Shown: positions 16,594-26,500 of the stretch, piece by piece
Layout of the letters: each line of letters begins with the position of its first letter
How positions within the stretch are numbered: the stretch's first letter is position 1
DNA from: CAG-452 sp045531335
Lineage (GTDB): Bacteria > Bacillota > Clostridia > TANB77 > CAG-508
Assembly (NCBI GenBank): GCA_045531335.1
Contig: JAZSDU010000049.1
Coordinates: 32,844 to 96,843 of the forward strand
Length of the DNA: 64,000 bases
Reading direction: 5' to 3'
Made by a program: the position numbers and the translations under genes
The notes under the pieces: model-generated
What the model saw: the letters and a program-made list of their open reading frames with translations, nothing else
Databases searched by the model: none
What the model was told of the DNA's origin: nothing

Positions 16594-17158
16594 TTTTAAT
16601 ATAAAATTTTTTAAAACATTTATAAGTTGTATTTTTTCAGCAGCTTGTACTTTACTAGATAAACTTTCAGGAGTTTCATTTTCGTCTAATGCTACTATTG
16701 ATTGAGAAATTATATTTCCTTCATCATATTTATCATTAACAAAATGAACAGTAGGACCACTAATTTTTTCTCCAGCTTCAACAACTGCTTTATGTACATT
16801 CATACCATACATTCCTTTACCACCAAATTTAGGAAGAAGTGATGGATGAGTATTGATAATCGTATATTTATTAACTAGTCTTTTTCCAATTAGTTTTAAA
16901 TAACCAACTAGAACAATTAAGTCTATTTCATAATTTTTTAGTAAAGTTTCTAATTCTATATCAATATCTTCTGATGATTTGCTTTTTATAATATAAGTAG
17001 GAATTCCTTTTTCCTCTGCTCTTTTTAGTGCATATGCATCTTTATTATCAGAAACAACTAAATTTACTTTTGCAGATAAAACACCGCTTTCAATATTATC
17101 TATTATACTTTGTAGAGTTGTACCATTGCCGAGAAGCAAATAAAACTAAGTTATACAT
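16588..17158 (-). CDS. purN: Phosphoribosylglycinamide formyltransferase; CGG frameshift after nine codons
   Basis: The start is the ATG at 17158, 8 bases after AGGAGG. Nine codons (MYNLVLFAS) lead to CGG (17131-17129). The frame then must move +1 to GGC (17130-17128), continuing GNGTTLQSIIDNI to the stop at 16588: 189 residues, normal PurN length. ASGNGT is the invariant N-terminal phosphate-binding loop. Asn/His/Asp catalytic motifs appear downstream in NTHPSLLPKFGG and HFVNDKYDEGNII. It transfers a formyl group to GAR in purine synthesis. The purF gene is nearby on the other strand. A start inside the second frame (TTG 17139) has no ribosome binding site and would lose strand one. Confidence 0.88.
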
Positions 17159-17221
17159 ATTGTTACCTCCTATTTTATAAAAAGGATTATAACATTATAT
17201 AATAGAAAATTCAAATTTTTC

Positions 17222-17287
17222 TTTTTTAGGACGGACTTAATTTAGTATTTTTTTAAAAAAGTCCAAATTAAGTCCGTCCTAAAAAAG
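17222..17287. repeat. Long inverted repeat between purN and purF
   Basis: CTTTTTTAGGACGGACTTAA and the following TTT are inverse to AAATTAAGTCCGTCCTAAAA further right; the arms are about 24 bases with a 20-base AT-rich loop. Could act as a bidirectional terminator. A one-arm relative lies near 31203. Confidence 0.75.
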
Positions 17288-17314
17288 AAAATAATGTCAA
17301 TTTAAAAAAAACTC

Positions 17315-17343
17315 TGTACAATTTTGTAATTTGGAAGTATAAT
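17315..17343 (+). promoter_or_regulatory. Promoter of purF
   Basis: TGTACA (17315-17320), 17 bases, TATAAT (17338-17343). No purine riboswitch is visible in the 37-base leader. Confidence 0.7.
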
Positions 17344-17380
17344 AAAAATATCTTTTTAAAAAAGGATGGAGGAAATTTTA

Positions 17381-18802
17381 ATGTTTAACAAAATTAAAGA
17401 AGAATGTGGAATCTTCGGTGTATATTCAAAGAAACCAGAAAAATTAGCTTATATGACATGCGTTGGACTATCTGCACTTCAACATAGAGGAGAAGAAAGC
17501 TGTGGAATAGCAGTAAATACAGATGGTATTATCTCATATCATAAAGAGCAAGGATTGGTATCTGATGTATTTACAAATGAAATTTTAGATAAATTACCAG
17601 AAGGAAATATGTCAATAGGACATGTAAGATATTCAACAACAGGTACAGCAAAAAAAGAAAATGCTCAACCAATAGTAATAAGACACAAAAAAGGAAATCT
17701 TGCCGTAGCTCATAATGGTAATGTTACAAATGCTATGGAATTAAAACAAGAATTAGAAGATAATGGGGCTATATTTACTACTACAAGTGACACAGAGGTA
17801 ATATGTCACATAATAGTAAAAGAGAGATTAAAAGCAAAATCAACAGAAGAAGCAATAGCAAATACAATGAAAGTATTAAAAGGTGCATATTCATTGGTAA
17901 TAATGTCACCACAAAAATTAATAGCTTGTCGTGATCCACAAGGATTTAGACCATTATGTATGGGAAAACTTGGAGACGATATAATATTTGCATCTGAGAG
18001 TTGCGCATTAGATATATGTGGAGCAGAATTTGTAAGAGATGTAAAACCAGGAGAAATAGTTGTTGTAAAAGACGGAAAAATAGAATCAATAGAATATGAT
18101 ACAAAAGAAAAAAAAGGAATGTGTGTATTTGAATATATATATTTTGCAAGACCAGATTCAGTATTAGAGGGAATGTCTGTACATGAATTTAGAGAAAAAA
18201 CAGGAAGATGGCTTGCAAAACAAAATCCAGTAGATGCTGATATAGTTGCTGCAGTGCCAGATTCAGGAGTTGATGCAGCTTTAGGATATTCTAAAGAATC
18301 TAAGATACCTTATGATATAGTGTTTACAAAAAGCAAATATATAGGTAGAACATTTATACAAAACACACAAAATAAAAGGAAAAAACTAGTTGCATTAAAA
18401 TTAAATCCATTAAAAAATACTATAAAAGGTAAAAAAATAGTTTTAATAGATGACTCAATAGTTAGAGGAACAACTTTAACAGGAATAATAAAAACACTTA
18501 GAAAAGCAGGAGCAAAAGAAATACATTTAAGAATTTCATCACCAGAATTTATAGATGTTTGTTATTTCGGAACAGACGTAGATAGCAAAGAGAATTTAAT
18601 TGCAAATGGAAGAACAGTAGAAGAAATAAGAGAAATTATAGGAGCAGATACATTAGAATTTTTAAGCATAGAAAACTTAAAAGAAATAACAAAAGGATGT
18701 AATATGGAAGATTTCTGCATGGGATGTTTTACAGGTAAATATCCAATAGAGGTACCTAAAGAGATTAAGAAAAATAAATTTGAAGAAAAAATTAAGAAAT
18801 AG
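17381..18802 (+). CDS. purF: Amidophosphoribosyltransferase
   Basis: Encodes 473 residues. The ATG at 17381 is preferred over 17366 because GGAGGAA lies between them. The first residues MFNKIKEE are a propeptide; Cys9 (CGIFGVY) is the class II glutamine amidotransferase nucleophile exposed by self-cleavage. The glutaminase domain (9-about 230) has HVRYSTTG and AVAHNGNVTN. The phosphoribosyltransferase domain has the PRPP loop VLIDDSIVRGTT near residue 345. Cys clusters typical of the Fe-S form (CVFEYIYFARPDS, and CNMEDFCMGCFTGKYP at the end) are present. It catalyses the first committed step of purine synthesis. Confidence 0.96.
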   Translation: MFNKIKEECGIFGVYSKKPEKLAYMTCVGLSALQHRGEESCGIAVNTDGIISYHKEQGLVSDVFTNEILDKLPEGNMSIGHVRYSTTGTAKKENAQPIVIRHKKGNLAVAHNGNVTNAMELKQELEDNGAIFTTTSDTEVICHIIVKERLKAKSTEEAIANTMKVLKGAYSLVIMSPQKLIACRDPQGFRPLCMGKLGDDIIFASESCALDICGAEFVRDVKPGEIVVVKDGKIESIEYDTKEKKGMCVFEYIYFARPDSVLEGMSVHEFREKTGRWLAKQNPVDADIVAAVPDSGVDAALGYSKESKIPYDIVFTKSKYIGRTFIQNTQNKRKKLVALKLNPLKNTIKGKKIVLIDDSIVRGTTLTGIIKTLRKAGAKEIHLRISSPEFIDVCYFGTDVDSKENLIANGRTVEEIREIIGADTLEFLSIENLKEITKGCNMEDFCMGCFTGKYPIEVPKEIKKNKFEEKIKK

Positions 18803-18820
18803 AATAATATTAAAAACCAT

Positions 18821-18850
18821 ATAGGGGTCGATGTTATCATCGATCCCTAT
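18821..18850. terminator. Hairpin between purF and the Crp/Fnr gene
   Basis: ATAGGGGTCGATG pairs with CATCGATCCCTAT around TTAT, between convergent genes. It has no long T tract, so its role as a terminator is moderate. Confidence 0.5.
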
Positions 18851-18863
18851 GATATTTTAAATA

Positions 18864-19481
18864 TTAATATAATAATTTAATTCTATTTCCTGTTTTAGAA
18901 ATAAACCCTTCATCTGTTAAATTTTTGATTTCTCTCATCATTGCACTTCTATCTACACTTAAATAGTCGGCTAAATTTGTTAATGTAAATGGAAGAATTA
19001 TATTCTTACTAAAAGATTTATTAGATAAAATATTAAAATAACTTAATAATTTTTCTCTTATACTTCTTTTAGATAAAATTTCTATTCTAGTATTTTGATT
19101 AATGGTGTTATTTAGAATCAATTCTAATATGCTAGACACTAAAGTAGTGTGGAAACTACAGTTCTGTCTGCATTTTATACGCAGGTCATCATATAAAAAT
19201 AGTAATACTTCACTTTCTTTAGTTGCTAATACAAAAAGTTCATTATTTGTGTTAACATTGTGAAAAACTTCTCCAAAAATATCGCTCGGATTAAAACGCT
19301 CTATTATATCTTTGTTTCCTTTTAAGTCATATCTTATCAAATCAGCTTTTCCAGAAAGCAAAATACAGATTTGTTTTCTTTTTTCCATATAGGTTGTAAT
19401 AACACTCCCAGCAGGGAATGTTTTCTTTTGCGCTTTTATGCATTTACATGAAATTTCTTGAGCTAAATTTGAAATATCCAT
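18864..19481 (-). CDS. Crp/Fnr-family transcription regulator
   Basis: Encodes 205 residues. An N-terminal cyclic-nucleotide-binding-like beta barrel spans about 10-120 (SGKADLIRYDLKGNKDIIER, then DIFGEVF). The C-terminal winged helix spans about 145-200 (LTNLADYLSVDRSAMMREIK is the recognition region). Cys residues at 12 and 14 and a CRQNC pair are present, but the Fnr four-Cys pattern is not clear, so iron-sulfur sensing is uncertain. The Arg/Ser cAMP motif is absent. AGGAGA precedes the ATG. Divergent from nrdD, and its promoter overlaps a perfect palindrome, which points to autoregulation. Confidence 0.85.
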   Translation of the reverse strand: MDISNLAQEISCKCIKAQKKTFPAGSVITTYMEKRKQICILLSGKADLIRYDLKGNKDIIERFNPSDIFGEVFHNVNTNNELFVLATKESEVLLFLYDDLRIKCRQNCSFHTTLVSSILELILNNTINQNTRIEILSKRSIREKLLSYFNILSNKSFSKNIILPFTLTNLADYLSVDRSAMMREIKNLTDEGFISKTGNRIKLLY

Positions 19482-19510
19482 AAAAAATCTCCTTATATTT
19501 ATTTGAAAAA

Positions 19511-19542
19511 ATTATATATTAAAACTGTTGCATATGCAACAG
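19511..19542 (-). promoter_or_regulatory. Promoter and palindromic operator of the Crp/Fnr gene
   Basis: On the reverse strand, TTGCAT (19539-19534), 17 bases, TATAAT (19516-19511). The -35 lies within the perfect 18-base palindrome CTGTTGCATATGCAACAG (19525-19542). A protein bound there would block this promoter and could also affect nrdD, whose start is 145 bases away. Confidence 0.75.
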
Positions 19543-19620
19543 AAAAAACAGATAAATATTATATAATAAAAATAATGTATAGATTGATGTTCACATCGAC
19601 CTAGAAATTGAAATAAATTA

Positions 19621-19656
19621 TGTAGGGTCGAATTGCATTCGCCCGTGCTCCAACGC
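19621..19656. repeat. GTAGGGTCG-family repeat upstream of nrdD
   Basis: TGTAGGGTCGAATTGCATTC followed by GCCCGTGCTCCAACG. The same GTCCGTGCTCCAACG-type tail recurs near 23106. Confidence 0.6.
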
Positions 19657-19686
19657 AATTACTATAGATTATAAAAGGTGATAAAT

Positions 19687-21603
19687 ATGAAAGTAATTAA
19701 AAGAGATGGAAAAGCCGTAGATTATAATAGAGAAAAGATACAGATAGCCATAGAGAAGGCAAATAACGAAGTTTCAGATATGCAAAAAATATCAAAAGAT
19801 GAGATAAAAGAGATAACAAAACATATAGAAGACCTTAATAAAAAAAGAATATTAGTTGAAGATATTCAAGATATAATAGAACAACAATTAATGGATAGAA
19901 AAAAATTTGAACTTGCAAAAACATATATGATTTATCGTTATACTAGAGCTTTAGTTAGAAAACAAAACACAACAGATGAATCAATATTAGGATTAATAAA
20001 AAATAGAAATAGACAATTAGAAGGAGAAGATTCTAATAAAAATGCAGTTTTAGCATCAACTCAAAGAGATTATATTGCAGGAGAAGTTTCTCAAGATTTA
20101 AGTAAAAGAATGTTGTTGCCTGAAAAAATTGCAAAAGCACATGAAGAAGGAATACTTTATTTTCACAACATGGATTACTTTTTACAACCGATATTTAATA
20201 GTAGTTTAATAAACATAGGTGATATATTAGAAAATGGAACAGTTATGAATGGAAAATTAATAGAATCACCAAGAAGTTTTCAAACTGCATGCAAAATTAT
20301 GACACAAATAATTATAGCAGTAGCATCAAACCAATATGGAGAACAATCTATAGATGTAAGCCATCTAGGTAAATATATAAGAAAAAGCTATGAAAATTTT
20401 AAAAAAGAGATAGAAGAAGAATTTAAAAATAATTTAACAGAAGAAATTATTGAAAAAATTGTTGCTCAAAAAATGGAAAAAGAAATTTTTGCAGGAGTTC
20501 AAACAATACAATATCAAATAAATACACTAATGACAGCGAATGGAAGAGTACCTTCTGTAACATTGTTTTTAAACTTAAAAGAGGAAGATCCATACATAAA
20601 AGAAAATGCAATGTTAATAGAAGAAATACTTAAACAAAATTATGAAGGAATGAAAAATGAAGAAGGTGTATATGTAACACCAGATGCCCCTAAACTTATA
20701 TATGTTTTAGATGAGCATAACTGCTTAAAAGGGGGAGAATATGATTATTTAACAGAACTTGCATTAAAATGCACATTAAAAAGATTACATCCAGCATATA
20801 TATCTGCTAAAAAAATGCGTGAAAACTATGAAGGAAACGTATTTAGTCCGGTAAAATCTCACTTTTTAACACCTTGGAAAGATGAAAATGGAAATTATAA
20901 ATTCGGAGGAAGATTTAATCAAGGTATCGTTAGTATCAATTTACCTCAAATTGGTATTATTGCAGATGGAGATGAAGAAAATTTTTGGGATTTACTTAAT
21001 GAAAGATTAGAATTATGCAAAGAAGCGTTAATGTGTAAACATTATGCACTACTTGGAACAATGGCAAATATAAGTCCATTACATTGGAATTATGGAGTGA
21101 TTTCACGTATGGGGTTAAGTGAAAAAATAGATGCTTTATTAAAAGGAGGATATTCTACAATTTCATTAGGATATATAGGACTTTATGAAACTACAAAACT
21201 TGTAAAAGGAGTATCTCACACTAAACCAGAAGGTTATAGCTTTTCAATTAAATTAATGAAACATCTAAGAAATACAATAGAAAGATGGAAAAAAGAAACA
21301 GGATTAGGATTTTCATTATGCGGAATACCATCTGAAAGGTTAGGTTACCATTTCGCAAAAATAGATAAAGAACAATTTGGAGAAATAAAAGATATCACAG
21401 ATAAAGAATATTATACAAATTCATATCACGTAGATATAAGAGAAGAAATTGGACCAAAGGAAAGATTGAAATTTGAGAGTGAATATGAAAAATTATCACT
21501 AGGTGGAGCAATCTCATATACACAAATTCCTGATTCTGAAGAAAAATTAAAAGATTTAATTAAATTTATTTATGATAATATTCAATATGTAGAATTTATA
21601 TAA
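19687..21603 (+). CDS. nrdD: Anaerobic (class III) ribonucleotide reductase large subunit, lacking the glycyl-radical end
   Basis: Encodes 638 residues from the ATG at 19687, with AAAGGTG upstream. Residues about 1-90 are an ATP-cone (MKVIKRDGKAVDYNREKIQ). The catalytic barrel follows: HNMDYFLQP, SVTLFLNLKEEDPY and GRFNQGIVSINLPQIG are class III features. The protein ends ...FIYDNIQYVEFI, where family members go on for about 60-70 residues with a four-Cys zinc site and the RVxGY glycyl-radical loop. Neither is encoded before the terminator that follows. No nrdG is adjacent. It would need a separately encoded radical domain or is inactive. Confidence 0.88.
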   Translation: MKVIKRDGKAVDYNREKIQIAIEKANNEVSDMQKISKDEIKEITKHIEDLNKKRILVEDIQDIIEQQLMDRKKFELAKTYMIYRYTRALVRKQNTTDESILGLIKNRNRQLEGEDSNKNAVLASTQRDYIAGEVSQDLSKRMLLPEKIAKAHEEGILYFHNMDYFLQPIFNSSLINIGDILENGTVMNGKLIESPRSFQTACKIMTQIIIAVASNQYGEQSIDVSHLGKYIRKSYENFKKEIEEEFKNNLTEEIIEKIVAQKMEKEIFAGVQTIQYQINTLMTANGRVPSVTLFLNLKEEDPYIKENAMLIEEILKQNYEGMKNEEGVYVTPDAPKLIYVLDEHNCLKGGEYDYLTELALKCTLKRLHPAYISAKKMRENYEGNVFSPVKSHFLTPWKDENGNYKFGGRFNQGIVSINLPQIGIIADGDEENFWDLLNERLELCKEALMCKHYALLGTMANISPLHWNYGVISRMGLSEKIDALLKGGYSTISLGYIGLYETTKLVKGVSHTKPEGYSFSIKLMKHLRNTIERWKKETGLGFSLCGIPSERLGYHFAKIDKEQFGEIKDITDKEYYTNSYHVDIREEIGPKERLKFESEYEKLSLGGAISYTQIPDSEEKLKDLIKFIYDNIQYVEFI

Positions 21604-21607
21604 TAAA

Positions 21608-21636
21608 ACAAACTGTCAATTTTTTGGCAGTTTATT
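21608..21636 (+). terminator. Terminator of nrdD
   Basis: AAACTG pairs with CAGTTT around a T-rich loop and is followed by ATTTTG. Confidence 0.55.
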
Positions 21637-21676
21637 TTGTTGCATAATTAAAAACAGATAAAATATAAATAGTAAT

Positions 21677-22386
21677 ATGATAAAAGTATATAAGTTAAGA
21701 AGAATAATAATAGTATTACTAGTAATAGTTCTAATTACTGGTTTTATTTTAATATCAAAAAATATAATAAATTATAAATCTATTCAAACTTCAAATAGCA
21801 ATAATAGTACATATAAAATACTTGTTGATGTTGAAGATTCTAAATTATACTTATTTGAAAATAATAAAATTATAAAAATATATAAATGTTCAGGAGGAAA
21901 GCAAACAACTCCATCTCCAATTGGAACATGGAGGATTATTTCAAAGGCAAAATGGGGAGAAGGGTTCGGCCGGAAGTTGGATGGGATTAAATGTTCCTTG
22001 GGGGCAGTTTGGAATACATGGAACTTTAAATACATATTCATTAGGGTGGGCAAGTTCACATGGTTGTATAAGAATGAATAATAATGAAGTTGCAGAACTA
22101 TATAAAATTGTGCCAATAGGAACTAAAGTAACTATTATAGATGGAATATACGGAGCATTTGGAAAAGGTTTTAGAAATTTAAAATCTGGTATGTATGGTT
22201 CTGATGTGTTAGAGATACAGAAGAAATTAAAAAAATTAGGTTTTTTTAATCGGAAATGTAAATGGAAAATTTGGTATAGAAACAGAAAAGGCGGTTCAAA
22301 AATACTGTAAAACAAACGGGTTATATATAAGAAAAACTATAGATAAAGAACTACAAAAACATATGGGATTTGAGCTAATGGAATAG
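21677..22386 (+). CDS. L,D-transpeptidase (YkuD) with peptidoglycan-binding domain; two CGG frameshift sites
   Basis: Residues 8-28 are a membrane anchor. The frame reaches CGG at 21971-21973, must shift to GGA (21972), later reaches CGG at 22251-22253, shifts to GGA (22252), and stops at TAG 22384-22386: 235 residues. The YkuD domain begins before shift one (YKILVDVEDSKLYLFENNK, TPSPIGTWRI) and completes after it with GIHGT and SSHGCIRM, holding the catalytic His and Cys. The peptidoglycan-binding_1 domain spans shift two: LGFFNGNVNGKFGIETEKAV. Without both shifts there is no active enzyme. It forms 3-3 cross-links in peptidoglycan. Confidence 0.85.
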
Positions 22387-22527
22387 AGATTATGTATATT
22401 AATGATTAACAAAAATGATATGCAAACCTTTTTTAAAAAATATACTGTGATATTATTAAAAATATAAAATTTATTTATAGAGATGTACGGGTAGGCGTCC
22501 TTATGCTACCTGAATGAGGAGAAAAAT

Positions 22528-23046
22528 ATGAAAAGAAAAACAAGTATCCACTATTTATTGACACATATGAAAATAAGGAATTTAGTATTTGAAGAGTGGA
22601 CTAAATTTAATAAGTTATTATCTGAGGGACCAAAAGCTCTGAAAGAGTATTTTTGTTTCCTTTGGAACAAACAAAAAGAAATTTTTGAAGCCAGGTATGA
22701 CTTAGAAGTAATAGATATAGAGAAAGAAATAAATGAAGAAAATTTTGGAGTATCTTATTCAGTTTTAGATAAAGAATTAAAGTCTTTTAATTTTACAATG
22801 CCTGAGCCTTTGACAGATTATGGACAAGCTGTATGCGTATCTGTTATTTTAACATCGGGAATTCCAAGATATTTTACACTTGAATATAGTAAGAATCCTA
22901 ATGGAGAAATTTGCTATGTAGTTGGCGAATGGCAAATTGATTTTGAAAACAATGATTATATGCACAAAAATTACGGCACAATTAAAAGTGGGAATATAGG
23001 AGAATTCTTAGGCAAAATAAACGAGATATTAAATGAACGATTCTAG
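22528..23046 (+). CDS. Conserved-looking protein of unknown function
   Basis: Encodes 172 residues, with AGGAG upstream of the ATG at 22528. Soluble, alpha/beta, with a helical N-terminus and a beta-rich C-terminal half (RYFTLEYSKNPNGEICYVV, then GEWQIDF). No signal peptide, membrane segment or catalytic motif is seen. Its last codons and stop (CGATTCTAGGG) coincide with a GGGACTGTCC-family repeat, so the repeat supplied the present C-terminus. Confidence 0.65.
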   Translation: MKRKTSIHYLLTHMKIRNLVFEEWTKFNKLLSEGPKALKEYFCFLWNKQKEIFEARYDLEVIDIEKEINEENFGVSYSVLDKELKSFNFTMPEPLTDYGQAVCVSVILTSGIPRYFTLEYSKNPNGEICYVVGEWQIDFENNDYMHKNYGTIKSGNIGEFLGKINEILNERF

Positions 23047-23085
23047 GGACTGTGCTGAATTGAAAAATAAATTAATTGCAAAACC

Positions 23086-23120
23086 TGTAGGGGCGAGCAT
23101 TGCTCGTCCGTGCTCCAACG
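23086..23120. repeat. GTAGGGGCG-family repeat upstream of rpoB
   Basis: TGTAGGGGCGAGCATTGCTC followed by GTCCGTGCTCCAACG. The GAGCA/TGCTC arms form a hairpin. Confidence 0.65.
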
Positions 23121-23185
23121 ATTTTACTAAAATAGATTATTTTAGTAGCAAAATGTTAATTTTGAAAAAAACATTTTACAAATTG

Positions 23186-23215
23186 TTGACAAGCCACATT
23201 TTTATGTGATATTAT
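23186..23215 (+). promoter_or_regulatory. Promoter of rpoBC
   Basis: TTGACA (23186-23191), 18 bases, TATTAT (23210-23215). The adjoining TATAAT (23213-23218) gives an alternative with a longer spacer. Confidence 0.65.
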
Positions 23216-23311
23216 AATAAAGCACGCATTTTGTAAAATTGAAATGTGTAGCTCTTATAACATAAGGGTGGTTAAAATAAAAAATATAACTATTTAAATT
23301 AATAATAGAAT

Positions 23312-23369
23312 AAAAGTGTAGGGGCCTAAGGGTTTGAAAAATGTTATAAACGTTTGCTACACTTTTTTG
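23312..23369 (+). promoter_or_regulatory. Terminator-like hairpin in the rpoB leader
   Basis: AAAAGTGTAG (23312-23321) pairs with CTACACTTTT (23357-23366), followed by TT. It is placed about 90 bases after the promoter and 210 bases before the rpoB start, as an attenuator would be. Part of the loop resembles the GTAGGGGC repeat, so it may have arisen from one. Confidence 0.55.
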
Positions 23370-23580
23370 CATGTTTATTTTAATCTTTACGATTTTTAAA
23401 ATTAAGTAAGGAGGAATTAGGTATTAATTTAGGTTATAAAAATCAAAACTGATTTAGGGCAGTACGGTTTTGAGGATATAATACATTAATATTCTAAGAG
23501 GGACCTTGTTTAATTAGTACATAGAAATTATTTCTATAAAATACATCTGCTCAACTAATATTTTAAGGAGTTGATTTATT

Positions 23581-26500
23581 TTGTTAAAAGACTTGAATTA
23601 TGAAAAGACAACAAGAAAAACATTTGCAAAGATTGGAGATTTTATTGATATCCCAAATCTTATTGAAGTTCAAAAAGAATCTTACAATTGGTTCGTAAGA
23701 GAAGGTCTTGGAGAAGTATTAAAAGATATTTCACCAATTATTGACTATTCTGGAAATTTAGTTCTTGAATTTTTCGATTATTACATGGAAGAAAAAACTA
23801 AATATTCTTTAGAAGAAGCTAAAGAAAGAGATGCAACTTACTCTACAAGATTACATGTAAAAGTAAGGCTTATTAATCGTGAAACTGGGGAAATTAAAGA
23901 ACAAGAGATTTATTTAGGAGATTTCCCATTAATGACAGATAGTGGTACATTTGTAATAAACGGAGCTGAAAGGGTTGTAGTTAGCCAATTAGTTCGTTCA
24001 CCAGGATGCTACTATGAGTCAGATTATGACAAAACAGGAAAAAAATTATATAAATCTACAGTTATGCCAATAAGAGGAGCATGGCTAGAATATGAAACAG
24101 ATAGTAACGACATATTCTATGTAAGAATTGATAGAACAAGAAAATTACCTGTTACAGTTCTTTTAAGAGCAATAGGATTAGTTTCAGATGAACAAATTAT
24201 AGATTTATTTGGAGAAGATGAAAAGATCCTTGCAACAATAGCAAAAGACACAGTAAAAACAAGTGAAGAAGCTATTGTAGAAATATACAAAAAATTAAGA
24301 CCAGGAGAACTTCCAACAGTTGATGCTGCTAGAAACTTATTCAACAATTTATTTTTTGATCCAAGAAGATATGATTTAGCAAAAGTAGGAAGATACAAAT
24401 TTAATAAAAAATTGAATTTAGCATCAAGAATAACAGGATGTGTTGCATATAATGATATTTTAAACAGCGAAACTGGAGAAATATTAGTAGAAAAAGATAC
24501 AGTTATATCTAAAGAAGCTGCAAAAGAAATACAAGATTTAGGTATAAATATAGTTGATGTTAAAGTTGATGACAAAAAAGTTAAAGTAATAGGAAATGGA
24601 ACAGTAGATATAAATGCATATGTAGATACTAAAAAATTAGGAATCAACATTAAAGAATTAGTAAACTACGAAGTTCTAAAAAATATTATAGAAAACACAG
24701 ATAAAAAAGACTTAAAGAAAGTAATTGAAGAAAGAGAAGAAGAATTAGTTCCAAAACATATTGTTACAGAAGATATGATATCATCTGTTAACTATTTATT
24801 AAACTTACAATATGGTTTAGGAAGAGTTGATGATATTGACCACTTAGGAAATAGACGTATAAGATGTGTTGGTGAATTATTACAAAATCAATTTAGAATT
24901 GGTCTTACAAGACTTGAAAGAGTTGTTCGTGAAAGAATGACAATACAAGACTTAGATGTTATAACACCACAAACATTAATAAATACAAAACCAATAACAT
25001 CATCAATAAGAGAATTCTTTGGAAGTTCACAATTATCACAATTTATGGATCAAACAAACCCATTATCAGAATTAACACATAAAAGAAGAATTTCAGCATT
25101 AGGACCTGGAGGACTTTCTAGAGAAAGAGCAGGATTTGAGGTTCGTGACGTTCACTATACTCACTACGGAAGACTATGTCCAATAGAATCTCCTGAAGGA
25201 CCAAACATTGGACTTATATCTGCACTTTCAACATTTGCAATAATAAATGAATATGGATTTGTAGAAACACCATATAGAAAAATTGATCCAAATACACATA
25301 AAGTAACAGATGAAGTTCAATATATGACAGCAGATGAAGAAGATGAATATATCATCGCACAAGCTTCAGAGCCTATGACAAAAGATGGTAAATTTAAAAA
25401 CAAATTAATAAGAGTTAGTTACTTAGATGAAATTATAGAAGTTGAACCTGAAAAAGTAGACTATATAGATATATCACCAAAACAATTAGTATCTGTAGGT
25501 GCTGCCATGATACCATTCTTAGAGCACGATGACGCTAACCGTGCATTAATGGGTGCTAACATGCAACGTCAAGCAGTTCCACTTATGATTACAGATTCTC
25601 CAATAGTTGGAACAGGTATAGAATATAGAGCAGCAAAAGACTCTGGAATAACAGTACTTGCTAAAAATGATGGTATTGTTGAAAGAGTAACTGGAGACGA
25701 AATCATAATAAAAACTGAATCAGGTGAAAAAGATACATATAAACTACGTAAGTTCAAAAGAACAAATGGTGGTACATGTATTAACCAACATCCAATAGTT
25801 GTAAAAGGAGAAAAAGTTAAAGCAAATGATGTTATAGCTGATGGCCCTTCTACACAAAATGGAGAAATGGCACTTGGTAAAAACGTACTTATAGCTTTCA
25901 CAACATGGGAAGGATATAACTACGAGGATGCTATATTATTAAGTGAAAGACTAGTAAAAGAAGATGTTTATACATCTATACATATAGAAGAATATGATTG
26001 TGAATGTAGGGATACAAAACTTGGAGCAGAAGAAATAACAAGAGATATTCCAAACATAGGAGAAGAAAACCTAAAAGACTTAGATGAAAATGGTATTATA
26101 AGAATAGGAGCAGAGGTAAGACCTGGTGATATATTAGTAGGAAAAGTTACTCCAAAAGGAGAAACAGAATTATCAGCAGAAGAAAGATTACTACGTGCAA
26201 TATTCGGTGAAAAAGCAAGAGAAGTTAGAGATACATCTTTAAGAGTACCACATGGAGAAGCAGGAACAATAGTTGATGTAAAAATATATAACAGAGAAAA
26301 TTCTGACGAACTTGGACCTGGAGTTAATGAAGTAATTAGAGTATATATAGCTCAAAAGAGAAAAATATCAGTCGGAGATAAAATGGCTGGTCGTCATGGT
26401 AACAAAGGTGTTATTTCAAGAATATTACCAGTTGAAGATATGCCATTTATGCCAGATGGAACACCAGTTGATGTTGTTCTAAACCCACTAGGTGTGCCTT

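Larger units (their letters stand above)
23037..23580. other. rpoB leader and upstream intergenic region
   Basis: This long gap holds a fragment of the GGGACTGTCC repeat at its left edge (about 23037-23056), a GTAGGGGCG repeat (23086-23120), the rpoB promoter, a hairpin with a T tract in the leader, and an AT-rich stretch with a TATAAT at 23477-23482 that might be a second start. No rplJ/rplL genes precede rpoB here, and no further coding region is convincing. Confidence 0.6.

Noticed and set aside
17344..17380. Purine riboswitch before purF
   Set aside because: The leader after the promoter is too short and lacks the three-way junction motifs.
23312..23369. T-box or ribosomal-protein leader upstream of rpoB
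   Set aside because: No T-box sequence and no L10-type binding structure could be recognised; only a plain hairpin is supported.
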